From positions 496,001 through 560,000 of the forward strand of contig JAQTUV010000001.1 of NCBI GenBank assembly GCA_028707175.1: a stretch of 64,000 nt of DNA. The letters are read 5' to 3'. The notes beneath the pieces were generated by a model. That model was given only the letters and a program-made list of their open reading frames with translations. It was not told the DNA's origin and searched no databases. Made by a program: the position numbers and the translations under genes. Source of the DNA: Sideroxydans sp. Lineage in GTDB: Bacteria; Pseudomonadota; Gammaproteobacteria; Burkholderiales; Gallionellaceae. This document shows, piece by piece, positions 17,291 to 25,361 of the stretch. Positions within the stretch are counted from its first letter, which is position 1, and each line of letters starts with the position of its first letter.

Positions 17291-17305
17291 GGTGTGATAC
17301 GATCC

Positions 17306-18319
17306 TTACTTCTTGGTATAAATCTGATCGAAGATGCCGCCGTCAGCAAAGTGATCCTTCTGGGTCTTGGTCCAGCCGCCGAACACTTTGTCGATGGTGA
17401 TTAACTTCAGTTTTGGGAAACGCTTCTCGTACTTCTTAGCGATCTTTGCATCAGTCGGACGATAGAAGTTCTTCGCTGCGATCTCTTGGCCTTCGGGTGT
17501 GTACAAATATTCCAAGTAAGCTTGAGCAACGGCACGTGTGCCGTGTTTGTCTACGTTCTTGTCCACGACAGCAACGGGAGGCTCAGCCAAGATACTTTGT
17601 GAAGGGAACACTACGTCGAACTTGTCATCACCAAATTCCTTCTTCACCAGATAGGCTTCGTTCTCCCAAGTTATCAGCACGTCGCCGATGCCGCGTTCAG
17701 AGAAGGTGACAGTCGATCCACGCGCACCAGAATCCAACACGGGCACGTTAGCAAACAGTTTGCCTACGAACGCTTGTGCTTTAGCTTGGTCCCCCTTGTT
17801 TTTGTCCAAGGCATAGCCCCAAGCAGCCAAGTAGTTCCAACGTGCGCCGCCGGATGTCTTTGGATTGGGTGTGATGACCGCAACGCCTGGCTTGGCCAGA
17901 TCGTCCCAATCTTTGATGCTCTTTGGGTTACCTTTGCGTACCAACAAAACGATGGTGGAGGTGTAAGGCGAGCTGTTGTTCTTCAGCTTGGTTTGCCAAT
18001 TAGCGGGGATGAGATTGCCTTTGGTTGCTAGTGCATCGATGTCAGCCGCCAAGGCCAAGGTTGCTACGTCCGCATCCAAACCGTCGATGATGGAACGTGC
18101 TTGTTTGCCGGAGCCACCATGCGATTGACTGACTGTTACGTCATCGCCTGTTTTGGCTTTCCAGTATTTGGCGAATGCGGTGTTGTACTCTTGGTATAGC
18201 TCACGTGTTGGGTCGTAAGATACGTTCAATAGTTTGATCTCGGCGGCATAGCTGTTGCCCGCTAAGGCCAGCGTTAATGCGCTGGCGATGAGTGCGGCGT
18301 TTAGTTTGCTTAATTTCAT
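17306..18319 (-). CDS. sbp: Periplasmic sulfate-binding protein
   Basis: A 337-residue protein with a cleavable signal peptide (about 1-25, ending NSYAA). The mature protein has [44 protein letters not shown] and [18 protein letters not shown], characteristic of Sbp/CysP. It delivers sulfate (possibly thiosulfate) to CysTWA. The 160-base upstream region (18320-18479) likely holds a CysB-controlled promoter; it contains an inverted repeat, TGCATC and GATGCA, at 18373-18391. Confidence 0.92.
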   Translation of the reverse strand: MKLSKLNAALIASALTLALAGNSYAAEIKLLNVSYDPTRELYQEYNTAFAKYWKAKTGDDVTVSQSHGGSGKQARSIIDGLDADVATLALAADIDALATKGNLIPANWQTKLKNNSSPYTSTIVLLVRKGNPKSIKDWDDLAKPGVAVITPNPKTSGGARWNYLAAWGYALDKNKGDQAKAQAFVGKLFANVPVLDSGARGSTVTFSERGIGDVLITWENEAYLVKKEFGDDKFDVVFPSQSILAEPPVAVVDKNVDKHGTRAVAQAYLEYLYTPEGQEIAAKNFYRPTDAKIAKKYEKRFPKLKLITIDKVFGGWTKTQKDHFADGGIFDQIYTKK

Positions 18320-18479
18320 TTTGATATTCCTTATTTAGTTAACCGATGTTTCATTTGGATTCGTGTGTGCATCACGACGGGATGCATCTTAGGAATGCCG
18401 ATGAAACATGAGAACCAATTAGTTCTCGTTTAGTTATCTAAATTTGGAATATGCGGAAGGGGGCGCTACTCGTGCGTGT

Positions 18480-19340
18480 TCACTTGCCTGATTTGGATGC
18501 GGCATCTTTGAGTAGTGGCAGATACCCGAGCCAATCATTCACTGGCCCATTGTGTGAGAACAGCACGATGCCGTATTTATCAATCACGTAGGTGGTGGGG
18601 AAGACGGCGGCGATGTCGCGGTCTTTGAGCTTCGTGCCATCGGCGAGTGTCAGTGTGTCGTCCTTTGAATCCTTCGCGCCGGAGTCATGCAACTGAAGAT
18701 CTAGATGTTGGCGGGTGATGGCCTTGCGTGAGGTGGCGAAGTCTTCTCGCACTTGCAGCAACACCATCTTGATGTCGGACGATTTGTGCAGGGCTTGCTG
18801 GAGCTTCAGCAATTCAGGTAGTTCGCGCTGACACGGTGGGCACCACGAACCCCAGAAATGTAGCAACACGACTTTGCCGCGCAGCTCAGAAACACGGAGG
18901 GTTTTGCCAGAGGTGTCTTTGAAACGCAGGTCGTAGAAACGGTCTCCACGCGCGATACCGATGGGGGCACGCTTTGCTGCGGTGCTGTTTGCATAGGGCT
19001 GCCAAGCCCTTGCCCATGCTTGGCTGTCGAACACGACATCATCGTTGGTCGCATACAACACACATTTTTGCTCGGTCTCGATCTGGCAGGCCAGCAGTGC
19101 TTCTTCAGCGGCTGACTCAGATGAGGACTCTGCTCCTTTCCATCCCCATGTGCCACCGGGTGCGATAGCGAAGGCGCGATGTTTGTCCGTAGCCAAGAAC
19201 TCGCGATAGCTGTCTTTACCTTGTTTGTTTAGATGGGGCACAGCATCGATGTCATTCAGTGCAGCGGCATTGACTACCGTGGGGGATATGAGCGTCAGGC
19301 TGAGCAGGATGGAGCGCACTAGCAAAGTCGAATAACACAT
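18480..19340 (-). CDS. Secreted TlpA-like thioredoxin with an N-terminal DUF4189-like domain
   Basis: A 286-residue protein with a signal peptide (about 1-26, ending VNAAA). About 50-115 (HRAFAIAPGGTWGWKGAESS, EEALLACQ, CVLYATNDDVV) resembles the small Cys-containing DUF4189 fold. About 140-275 is a TlpA/redoxin domain with the active site WGSWCPPCQRELPEL and cis-Pro in FPTTYVIDKYG. It should act as a periplasmic thiol-disulfide reductant. No electron donor such as a DsbD-like protein is adjacent. It sits between sbp and tRNA-Arg, apparently as a single-gene unit. The N-terminal domain call is tentative. Confidence 0.8.
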   Translation of the reverse strand: MCYSTLLVRSILLSLTLISPTVVNAAALNDIDAVPHLNKQGKDSYREFLATDKHRAFAIAPGGTWGWKGAESSSESAAEEALLACQIETEQKCVLYATNDDVVFDSQAWARAWQPYANSTAAKRAPIGIARGDRFYDLRFKDTSGKTLRVSELRGKVVLLHFWGSWCPPCQRELPELLKLQQALHKSSDIKMVLLQVREDFATSRKAITRQHLDLQLHDSGAKDSKDDTLTLADGTKLKDRDIAAVFPTTYVIDKYGIVLFSHNGPVNDWLGYLPLLKDAASKSGK

Positions 19341-19369
19341 GGGTCACCCCGTTGGGTAAGTCGTTTGAG

Positions 19370-19444
19370 TGGTGTCCCCGACAGGAATCGAACCTGTAAT
19401 TGCCCCTTAGGAGGGGGCGGTTATATCCATTTAACTACGGAGAC
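19370..19444 (-). tRNA. tRNA-Arg (anticodon CCU)
   Basis: The minus strand folds as a cloverleaf: acceptor GTCTCCG with CGGGGAC, anticodon loop CTCCTAA on a GCCCC/GGGGC stem (anticodon CCT), T arm GGTTCGATTCC, and an encoded CCA end. Confidence 0.95.
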
Positions 19445-19527
19445 TGAGTGTCGCGCGATGGAAGTACGCGATGCGGCGCGCATTCTAACGTAAAATCCCG
19501 CCCCCGCTGATGCGCAAGGAGAGCGAA

Positions 19528-20067
19528 ATGAAATGGATGATCTTGTTTGGCTTGGTCGCAGCATTCGGTTTGTTGGTGAGTCAGATGGCGCGAGCAGGGG
19601 AGTTGCCCAAGGTGGGGGAGCCGGCGCCGGATTTTAATTTGCCGGATCAAAACGGCGAGTCGCATCAACTCAAAGATTTCGCAGGTAAGTGGCTGGTGCT
19701 GTACTTCTATCCCAAAGACGATACGCCGGGTTGTACGCAAGAGGCGTGTGCGTTTCGTGATGATTTGAGCAAGCTCTCCAAGTTGGGGGCGCAAGTGGTA
19801 GGTGTCAGTGTGGATGATGGTGCGAGTCATGCTGAGTTCGCTAAAAAATATCATCTGCCGTTCCCTTTGCTGGCGGATAAATCCACTGAGGTGGCAGCGC
19901 GTTATGGCGCATTGATGAATTTTGGCCTGTTCAAGATCGCTAAACGCTACACGTTTCTGATCGACCCTCAGGGTAAGGTGGCTAAGGTGTACCAGAAGGT
20001 GGAAACGTCGAAGCATTCGACCGAGATCATCGAAGATTTGAAACAGTTATCAATAAAGGGGCAGTGA
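19528..20067 (+). CDS. Peroxiredoxin of the Bcp/PrxQ family, exported form
   Basis: A 179-residue thiol peroxidase. An N-terminal hydrophobic signal (about 2-23, ending MARAG) suggests periplasmic location, unlike classical cytoplasmic Bcp. The core has DFNLPDQNGE, the peroxidatic Cys in DDTPGCTQEACAFRD and the resolving Cys five residues later, as in atypical 2-Cys PrxQ. The ATG at 19528 follows AGGAGA; an in-frame ATG at 19510 is less well placed. It overlaps the next membrane-protein gene by one base (TGATG). Confidence 0.88.
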   Translation: MKWMILFGLVAAFGLLVSQMARAGELPKVGEPAPDFNLPDQNGESHQLKDFAGKWLVLYFYPKDDTPGCTQEACAFRDDLSKLSKLGAQVVGVSVDDGASHAEFAKKYHLPFPLLADKSTEVAARYGALMNFGLFKIAKRYTFLIDPQGKVAKVYQKVETSKHSTEIIEDLKQLSIKGQ

Positions 20068-20516
20068 TGAAGTATCCAAAGGTCAACATATTTGCAGCGT
20101 GGTTCTTTATGGTGGACACCATCTTTATGGGGTGGGTGGCAAAAACTGGAGAGATATTGCTGCAATTGTTGGGCGTACCTGCCGTGGAAGGTGACGTACC
20201 TAGCCGCATCATTGGGACGTTGCTATTGCTCGTTGCGGTGTTCGTGGTGTTGCACTACCGCAAGAGCTTGCCGCCCGAGGGCGCACCTGGCGAAAAGGAC
20301 TATGTTTTTGGTCATCGTTTGGTATTGGTCGGTAATTTGATGGCGCTTAGCCTATTCATTTTCCAGATGTTCGCGACCACCATCTCCGACTACAACACCC
20401 ATCTCGTCTTGAATAAATTCACGACTGCGTTTGGTTATCTCTGCATGGGATTCTTTGCAGTGGGGTTCTCTTTTATCTATCAATCATCAATGCGTCTGCA
20501 AGAAAAGAAAGAATAA
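20067..20516 (+). CDS. Unknown four-helix membrane protein
   Basis: A 149-residue integral membrane protein with four predicted helices (about 7-28, 47-63, 88-108 and 117-137) and a charged C-terminus. I do not recognise the family. Its start codon overlaps the stop of the exported peroxiredoxin, and its stop is directly followed by the uup start, so the three are probably co-transcribed. A role tied to the peroxiredoxin (heme or redox partner) is possible but unsupported by motifs; a few His residues are present without a clear heme pair. Confidence 0.7.
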   Translation: MKYPKVNIFAAWFFMVDTIFMGWVAKTGEILLQLLGVPAVEGDVPSRIIGTLLLLVAVFVVLHYRKSLPPEGAPGEKDYVFGHRLVLVGNLMALSLFIFQMFATTISDYNTHLVLNKFTTAFGYLCMGFFAVGFSFIYQSSMRLQEKKE

Positions 20517-22415
20517 ATGCCGTACATCACCTTAGATAAAGCCTCACTGGCTTTCGGACACGTTGCCCTGTTAGATCACGTTGATTTTCAATTGGATGAG
20601 GGGGAGCGCGTCGGACTCATTGGCCGTAATGGCGGCGGTAAATCGAGTTTGCTTAAAGCACTGGCAGGCGTGGCTAATTTGGATGATGGTGTTTTGTGGC
20701 GGCAAGCGACCGCGCAAATTTGTTATGTCAGCCAAGAGCCCGCATTGGATGCGAATGCCACTGTGTATGACGAAGTGGCACGTGGCTTGGGCGAGCTGCA
20801 CCAAATCATCATTGACTACCATCACCTATCGCATCAACTGGGTGAGCCAGATGCCGACTACGAAAAATTGTTGGAAGAGATGCAGCCCTTGCAAACGGCT
20901 CTTGAAGCGCAAAACGGTTGGGCAGTACAGGCGCGTATCGAGACCGCTATCCAGCGTTTAGAGTTGAATCCTGAAGCCTTGGTTGGTTCACTTTCAGGGG
21001 GCGTGCGCAAGCGTGTGGCTTTGGCACAAGCATTGGTGGCCGAACCTGAAGTGCTCATCCTCGATGAGCCAACCAACCATTTGGATTTCGCCTCTATCGA
21101 ATGGCTAGAAGGATTGCTCAAAGAGTTTCGCGGTAGCGTGTTGTTGGTCACCCATGATCGACGTTTTTTGGATAACGTTGTGACACGTATCGTTGAGCTT
21201 GATCGTGGCAAGTTATCTAGCTTCCCCGGAAATTTTGACGCTTATCAAAAGATCAAAGAGCGCATGTTGGCGGACGAGGCGGTGGTGAATGCTAAGTTCG
21301 ACAAAGTGTTGGCGCAGGAAGAAGTGTGGATTCGCCAAGGTGTGAAAGCACGTCGCACGCGCAATGAAGGCCGTGTGTTGCGCTTGGAACATTTGCGTTT
21401 GGAACGTGCGGCTCGTCGTGAAAAAGTCGGTAAGGTCGAGATGAATCTGGACACAGGTGACCGCTCCGGCAAGTTGGTGGCAGAGCTTACCAACGTGAGC
21501 AAGACCTATGGCACACGCAAGATCGTGAATGATTTCTCCTGTCGTATTCAGCGTGGCGACAAGATTGGTTTGCTTGGCCCAAATGGTGCAGGAAAGAGCA
21601 CCTTGCTCAAAATGATTCTGGGCGAATTAGCACCTGACACCGGCGAAGTGAAGCTGGGCACAAAGTTGAGCGTGGCCTATTTCGATCAGTTGCGTGCGCA
21701 GTTGGATGACAACGCCACACTGGCCGACACCATCAGCCAAGGTTCAGATTTCATCGAAATCGGCGGACAAAAGAAACACGTCATCAGTTACCTTGGCGAC
21801 TTCCTGTTCGCACCGGAGCGCGCACGTTCTCCCGTCAAATCATTGAGCGGTGGCGAGCGTAACCGTCTGCTGCTGGCGCGCTTGTTCACCCGTCCTAGCA
21901 ACGTGCTGGTGCTGGACGAGCCGACCAATGACTTGGATATCGAGACGCTGGAATTATTGGAAGAGATGCTCGATCAATACGATGGCACGTTGTTCCTCGT
22001 TAGCCATGACCGAACCTTCCTCGACAACGTCGTGACGCAAGTGATCGCCTTCGAAGGCGATGGCAAGCTGATGGAATACGTTGGTGGTTACGAAGATTGG
22101 GTGCGCGTGAAGAAATTCGAAGCCAACTCAAAAGCCCCTGTTGCTGTGCAAGCCAAGCCTGTCGCCAAGGCAGAACCCGTCAAGCCGAAGTCATCTGCAA
22201 AACTTAGCTTCAAAGAACAGAAAGAGTTGGACGAGATGCCTAAACGCATCGAAGTGTTGGAGCGCGAACAGGAAGACATCGTGGCTGCACTGGGCTCAGG
22301 TGCGCTCTACCGCGATAATCCTGCACACGCCAAACAATTGCAGCAACGCGCAAGCGAAGTAGAAGATGAACTGTTGAGTTTGATGGCGCGCTGGGAAGCG
22401 CTGGAGAATCGCTGA
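20517..22415 (+). CDS. uup: ABC-F ATPase Uup
   Basis: A 632-residue soluble protein with two ABC domains. The first has Walker A GRNGGGKSSLL, signature SLSGGVRKRVALAQAL and Walker B VLILDEPTNHLDF; the second has GPNGAGKSTLL, SLSGGERNRLLLARLF and VLVLDEPTNDLD. A charged linker lies between them (about 240-320), and a C-terminal coiled-coil domain (about 555-632) typical of Uup follows an Ala/Pro/Lys-rich stretch. ABC-F proteins act on ribosomes; Uup is also linked to precise excision of transposons. It starts directly after the preceding stop codon. Confidence 0.92.
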   Translation: MPYITLDKASLAFGHVALLDHVDFQLDEGERVGLIGRNGGGKSSLLKALAGVANLDDGVLWRQATAQICYVSQEPALDANATVYDEVARGLGELHQIIIDYHHLSHQLGEPDADYEKLLEEMQPLQTALEAQNGWAVQARIETAIQRLELNPEALVGSLSGGVRKRVALAQALVAEPEVLILDEPTNHLDFASIEWLEGLLKEFRGSVLLVTHDRRFLDNVVTRIVELDRGKLSSFPGNFDAYQKIKERMLADEAVVNAKFDKVLAQEEVWIRQGVKARRTRNEGRVLRLEHLRLERAARREKVGKVEMNLDTGDRSGKLVAELTNVSKTYGTRKIVNDFSCRIQRGDKIGLLGPNGAGKSTLLKMILGELAPDTGEVKLGTKLSVAYFDQLRAQLDDNATLADTISQGSDFIEIGGQKKHVISYLGDFLFAPERARSPVKSLSGGERNRLLLARLFTRPSNVLVLDEPTNDLDIETLELLEEMLDQYDGTLFLVSHDRTFLDNVVTQVIAFEGDGKLMEYVGGYEDWVRVKKFEANSKAPVAVQAKPVAKAEPVKPKSSAKLSFKEQKELDEMPKRIEVLEREQEDIVAALGSGALYRDNPAHAKQLQQRASEVEDELLSLMARWEALENR

Positions 22416-22457
22416 GTTGATGCAAGGGGAAGTCGTACTAGTTGTTAGCGAAGCACT

Positions 22458-22559
22458 GATTTATTCTTCCGTTCGTGGTGAGCTTGTCGAACCATGAACG
22501 GAAGATAAATCAATTCATGGATTAACCACAAAGCCCTTCGACAAGCTCAGGGCGAACGG
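22458..22559. repeat. Inverted repeat region, family C
   Basis: An outer stem (GATTTATTCTTCCGTTC with GAACGGAAGATAAATC, 22458-22511) encloses GTGGTGAGCTTGTCGAACC; a second copy of the core, CCCTTCGACAAGCTCAGGG plus CGAACGG, follows in inverse orientation. The GACAAGCTCAGGGCGAACGG type of sequence is a widespread intergenic palindrome in proteobacteria. It lies between the convergent uup and hemerythrin genes; no gene is present in 22416-22625. Confidence 0.8.
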
Positions 22560-22625
22560 ATTATCAGCGCTTCCGTAGGGCTTCCCTCTTGTTACAGGCA
22601 TAGCCCACGCTGCTTCTGGTAAACC

Positions 22626-23063
22626 TTACTTCAGATACAGCCCGTAAAACTCTTCTCCAATCGGACGCATGGTCGAGCTGCGTACGTATGTAGCTAGTTT
22701 TAAGTCTTCATTCACCACATGGTTGGCGAACCAGCTATGTAGCGTGGCCAGCACATCATCAGGAAATGCCTGCTTGCGATTGATCTTGGCGATGTACACA
22801 TTCGCTTGAGAGAGCAACTCTGAATGGATCTTTTCGTGTTCGCGCAAATTAGGATAGCCCAGTTCAGCCATCAGATTCTCTTCACTTAAAAAATGGAATT
22901 CGGTGAACAGTTTGATTTCCAGCAAGATGCCCATGATCACCTTGTGTTCCATTTTATTCTTAACGGCCATGTCCAATTTGCGCAACAACATCACCAACAT
23001 CCGATGTTGTGAATCGATCAGCTCATTGCCAATCTCCAATTCTTTTTTCCAGCTGATCAGCAT
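22626..23063 (-). CDS. Bacteriohemerythrin
   Basis: A 145-residue single-domain protein with the full non-heme di-iron ligand set: His20 (DSQHRML), His57 and Glu61 (EFHFLSEE), His76 and His80 (HEKIH), His115 and Asp120 (HVVNED). Family members bind O2 reversibly for storage, sensing or delivery; there is no attached signalling domain. ATG 23063 follows GGAGGT, a strong ribosome-binding site. Neighbours give no functional hint. Confidence 0.92.
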   Translation of the reverse strand: MLISWKKELEIGNELIDSQHRMLVMLLRKLDMAVKNKMEHKVIMGILLEIKLFTEFHFLSEENLMAELGYPNLREHEKIHSELLSQANVYIAKINRKQAFPDDVLATLHSWFANHVVNEDLKLATYVRSSTMRPIGEEFYGLYLK

Positions 23064-23124
23064 TTACACCTCCTGTGGGCATGGTCGATAAGGCAGGGGA
23101 ATTGTACTGCGCAGCCAAGCTGAT

Positions 23125-23574
23125 TTAGCGCACGTATTTGGCGAGAAACTTATCCAACTGATTCGCAAACGTCTGCTGGTCGCGCTGATTGAACACCGGC
23201 GGGCCGCCCGTCTCCACACCACTGCCGCGTAAATTCTCCATGAAGTTGCGCATTGTCAGCCGTTCTTGGATGGTGTCCTTGGTATAGAACTCCCCACGCG
23301 GATTTAACACATGCCCACCTTTTGCGATGACCTGTGCGGCGAGTGGGATGTCCGCCGTGATGACCAGATCACCCAGCTGCGTCATCTCCACGATCTTGTT
23401 ATCCGCCACATCGAAACCGGAAGGCACTTGTAACGCGCGGATGAAAGGTGAAGGCGGACAGTGCAACAACTTGTTCGCAACCAATGTGGTGAGTATCTGC
23501 CGCCTGTCCGCAGCGCGGAAGAGGATGTCTTTGATGACCTTGGGGCAGGCGTCGGCGTCGATGAGGATTTGCAT
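23125..23574 (-). CDS. YaiI/YqxD family protein (DUF188)
   Basis: A 149-residue protein with [18 protein letters not shown] at the N-terminus, [18 protein letters not shown] in the middle and a basic C-terminus, typical of the YaiI/YqxD family, which has a PIN-like nuclease fold and no firmly assigned role. The frame is open to 23628, but the start at 23574 matches the family and length. It is downstream of, and codirectional with, an unrelated membrane-protein gene. Confidence 0.87.
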   Translation of the reverse strand: MQILIDADACPKVIKDILFRAADRRQILTTLVANKLLHCPPSPFIRALQVPSGFDVADNKIVEMTQLGDLVITADIPLAAQVIAKGGHVLNPRGEFYTKDTIQERLTMRNFMENLRGSGVETGGPPVFNQRDQQTFANQLDKFLAKYVR

Positions 23575-23642
23575 ATTTTGATTTACGTAGCTTGGGTTGT
23601 GCGTAGTGATACCCAATAAAATTTTCACAATCCTTTAAGCGC

Positions 23643-23669
23643 GATGGGTATTGCCATGCTCAACCCATC
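23643..23669. repeat. Short inverted repeat, family D copy 1
   Basis: GATGGGTATTGCCATGCTCA followed by ACCCATC: a 7-base stem GATGGGT with ACCCATC. A near-identical copy lies at 58820-58846. It is in the gap before the YaiI-like gene. Confidence 0.65.
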
Positions 23670-23712
23670 TCACCTCGCTTTATTGGGTGCCTAGCTATTT
23701 CATTTGGTGAAG

Positions 23713-24309
23713 CTATTTCCTACTTTTGAAATAGAAAACCAGCGTAACTAGCAACCATCCAAGCAACAAATCCCAGAATTGTTGAATAAAAATGATCGGC
23801 ACAAGTGGTGCGAGCAATACGATTCTCGTCCACCCGGTGAGCGGGGCAAAACGAGAAGCAAAACTGCCCGAAGGGCAAACTGCCGGGTAGTCAAAGGTTG
23901 GTGGCATGCACCCCGCCATAGCAATCACTTTGCCAGAATTAACCGTGCCTATGAAGGGGGTTCCGAACGCGACAGAAAAAATGATAAAGCCAATAAGTGA
24001 TGTCCAAAAAAGTTTTAAGTAAATCTTCTCGAAGATCAGAGCAGATGCGTTGGTTAGTCCTGTGATTGAAAGCCCCCAGAATTTTAGGGTGGTTTGTGTT
24101 GCTGTCCCTTTAGCTAACCGTAATTGGGATGTAATTCCTTTCTTAAACAGTCCAGCCATGACTAGCAGCCCTCCAAGGGGCAGTGCGATATCAAAAAGTG
24201 CTACCTCAGACACATAAATCATATCTGAGGACCCTGTCCATTGGCCAACGGCAAGAAGCATTGCAGGGGCAACGGCTATGGAAAGTCCGATTGAGATGAG
24301 TCGGTTCAT
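23713..24309 (-). CDS. Unknown membrane protein
   Basis: A 198-residue protein with four to five hydrophobic helices (about 4-22, 36-55, 97-117, 160-180 and 182-195) and a loop with a Cys pair (AGCMPPTFDYPAVCPSG, about 132-148) that may face the periplasm and form a disulfide. I do not recognise the family. It appears monocistronic, with lower GC than its neighbours by eye, and sits in an accessory-looking stretch with the toxin-antitoxin pair, so recent acquisition is possible. Confidence 0.6.
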   Translation of the reverse strand: MNRLISIGLSIAVAPAMLLAVGQWTGSSDMIYVSEVALFDIALPLGGLLVMAGLFKKGITSQLRLAKGTATQTTLKFWGLSITGLTNASALIFEKIYLKLFWTSLIGFIIFSVAFGTPFIGTVNSGKVIAMAGCMPPTFDYPAVCPSGSFASRFAPLTGWTRIVLLAPLVPIIFIQQFWDLLLGWLLVTLVFYFKSRK

Positions 24310-24720
24310 AAACGCCTAATAGTTATTAGATGGACGCACAGGTCTGTATTATTAAAATCAGTGAAGCGTGCGCATTATTCGATAATCAATCGATTCATTC
24401 GCGATCTCGAAAATCTACTGTCCGCATATGCATTATGGTACGGGCGTGGGCCAAGTTTCTCTTGTGAGCCGATTTGAGACGCACGACATTATCCATTTAT
24501 GCCGCACTATAAATTCAAGCTCGTGAGAAATCCGTAACTCATCTCATGCCATCACGTAAAATCCCCGCCGCACTATAACGCCCTCCCGCACCATTAACCT
24601 ATGCCTTTCGGCCTATATACCCCTCTATACCTATCCTGGTGATCTGCGAGAGATGAATCAATGCGGGCGGCGATTTCCGTTAAAATGTACGCACTACAAC
24701 GCATCCGAGAGGGGCACACC
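24310..24720. other. Non-coding gap of about 410 bases
   Basis: I see no gene or RNA here. The gap separates the orphan membrane protein (minus) from the DUF433 antitoxin (plus). TAAAAT at 24681-24686 could be a -10 element for the toxin-antitoxin operon; no clear -35 or operator is visible. Confidence 0.5.
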
Positions 24721-24951
24721 ATGAGGCAACTGAATCGCATTACGACAGACCCCGCTGTGATGGGTGGCAAGCCGTGCATACGCGGACAGCGCGTGACGGT
24801 GGGCATGCTCATTGGTTTGGTTGCTAGCGGAAAAAATACGCAACAGATTCTGACTTTGTATCCCTACCTTGAAGCGGAAGATATCACGCAAGCGTTGCGC
24901 TACGCCGCATGGCGCGCAGAAGAGATTGATTTGCCTTTGGCTGCTGCATGA
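24721..24951 (+). CDS. DUF433 family antitoxin
   Basis: A 76-residue protein with ITTDPAVMGGKPCIRGQRVTV and a C-terminal helical region (EAEDITQALRYAAWRAEE), the pattern of DUF433 proteins with a Mut7-like winged helix-turn-helix. Such proteins are the predicted antitoxin half of VapBC-like modules and probably autoregulate. It overlaps the downstream DUF5615 gene by 4 bases (ATGA). ATG 24721 follows GAGAGGGG. Confidence 0.85.
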   Translation: MRQLNRITTDPAVMGGKPCIRGQRVTVGMLIGLVASGKNTQQILTLYPYLEAEDITQALRYAAWRAEEIDLPLAAA

Positions 24952-25325
24952 CGCTGCGCGTACTTATCGATATGAACCTCGCCCCATCATGGGTTGAGGT
25001 GTTGCGCGAATCTGGATTTGAGGCCGAGCACTGGTTTCGTGTTGGTGCAGTGAATGCGCTAGACAGTGAATTATTCTCTTGGGCGAGTCAGAACGGCTAC
25101 ATCGTATTTACCCATGATCTCGATTTTGGCGCTTTGCTGGCTGCGACACATGCTGTATCTCCTAGTGTCTTTCAAATTCGCACAGATGATGTAAGTCCAG
25201 ATGCGCTTGCGCCACGCGCCATTGCCTTGTTGCATCGCTTCGAGCCTCAGCTGGTATCTGGTGCATTGGTGGTGGTTGATGAAATGCGTGAGCGAGTTCG
25301 TATCCTTCCTTTAGGTGGCAGCTAG
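24948..25325 (+). CDS. DUF5615 PIN-like toxin
   Basis: A 125-residue protein with an N-terminal acidic motif (RVLIDMNLAPSW), a central FTHDLDFGALLA carrying two Asp residues and the C-terminal ALVVVDEMRERVRILPL. This matches DUF5615, a PIN-like fold expected to be a metal-dependent ribonuclease. It is coupled to the DUF433 gene by a 4-base overlap, the standard order for this pair. Its target RNA is unknown. Confidence 0.85.
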   Translation: MTLRVLIDMNLAPSWVEVLRESGFEAEHWFRVGAVNALDSELFSWASQNGYIVFTHDLDFGALLAATHAVSPSVFQIRTDDVSPDALAPRAIALLHRFEPQLVSGALVVVDEMRERVRILPLGGS

Positions 25326-25361
25326 TCATCCCTCTTTCTCAATACGCCTGAATATCTCCTT

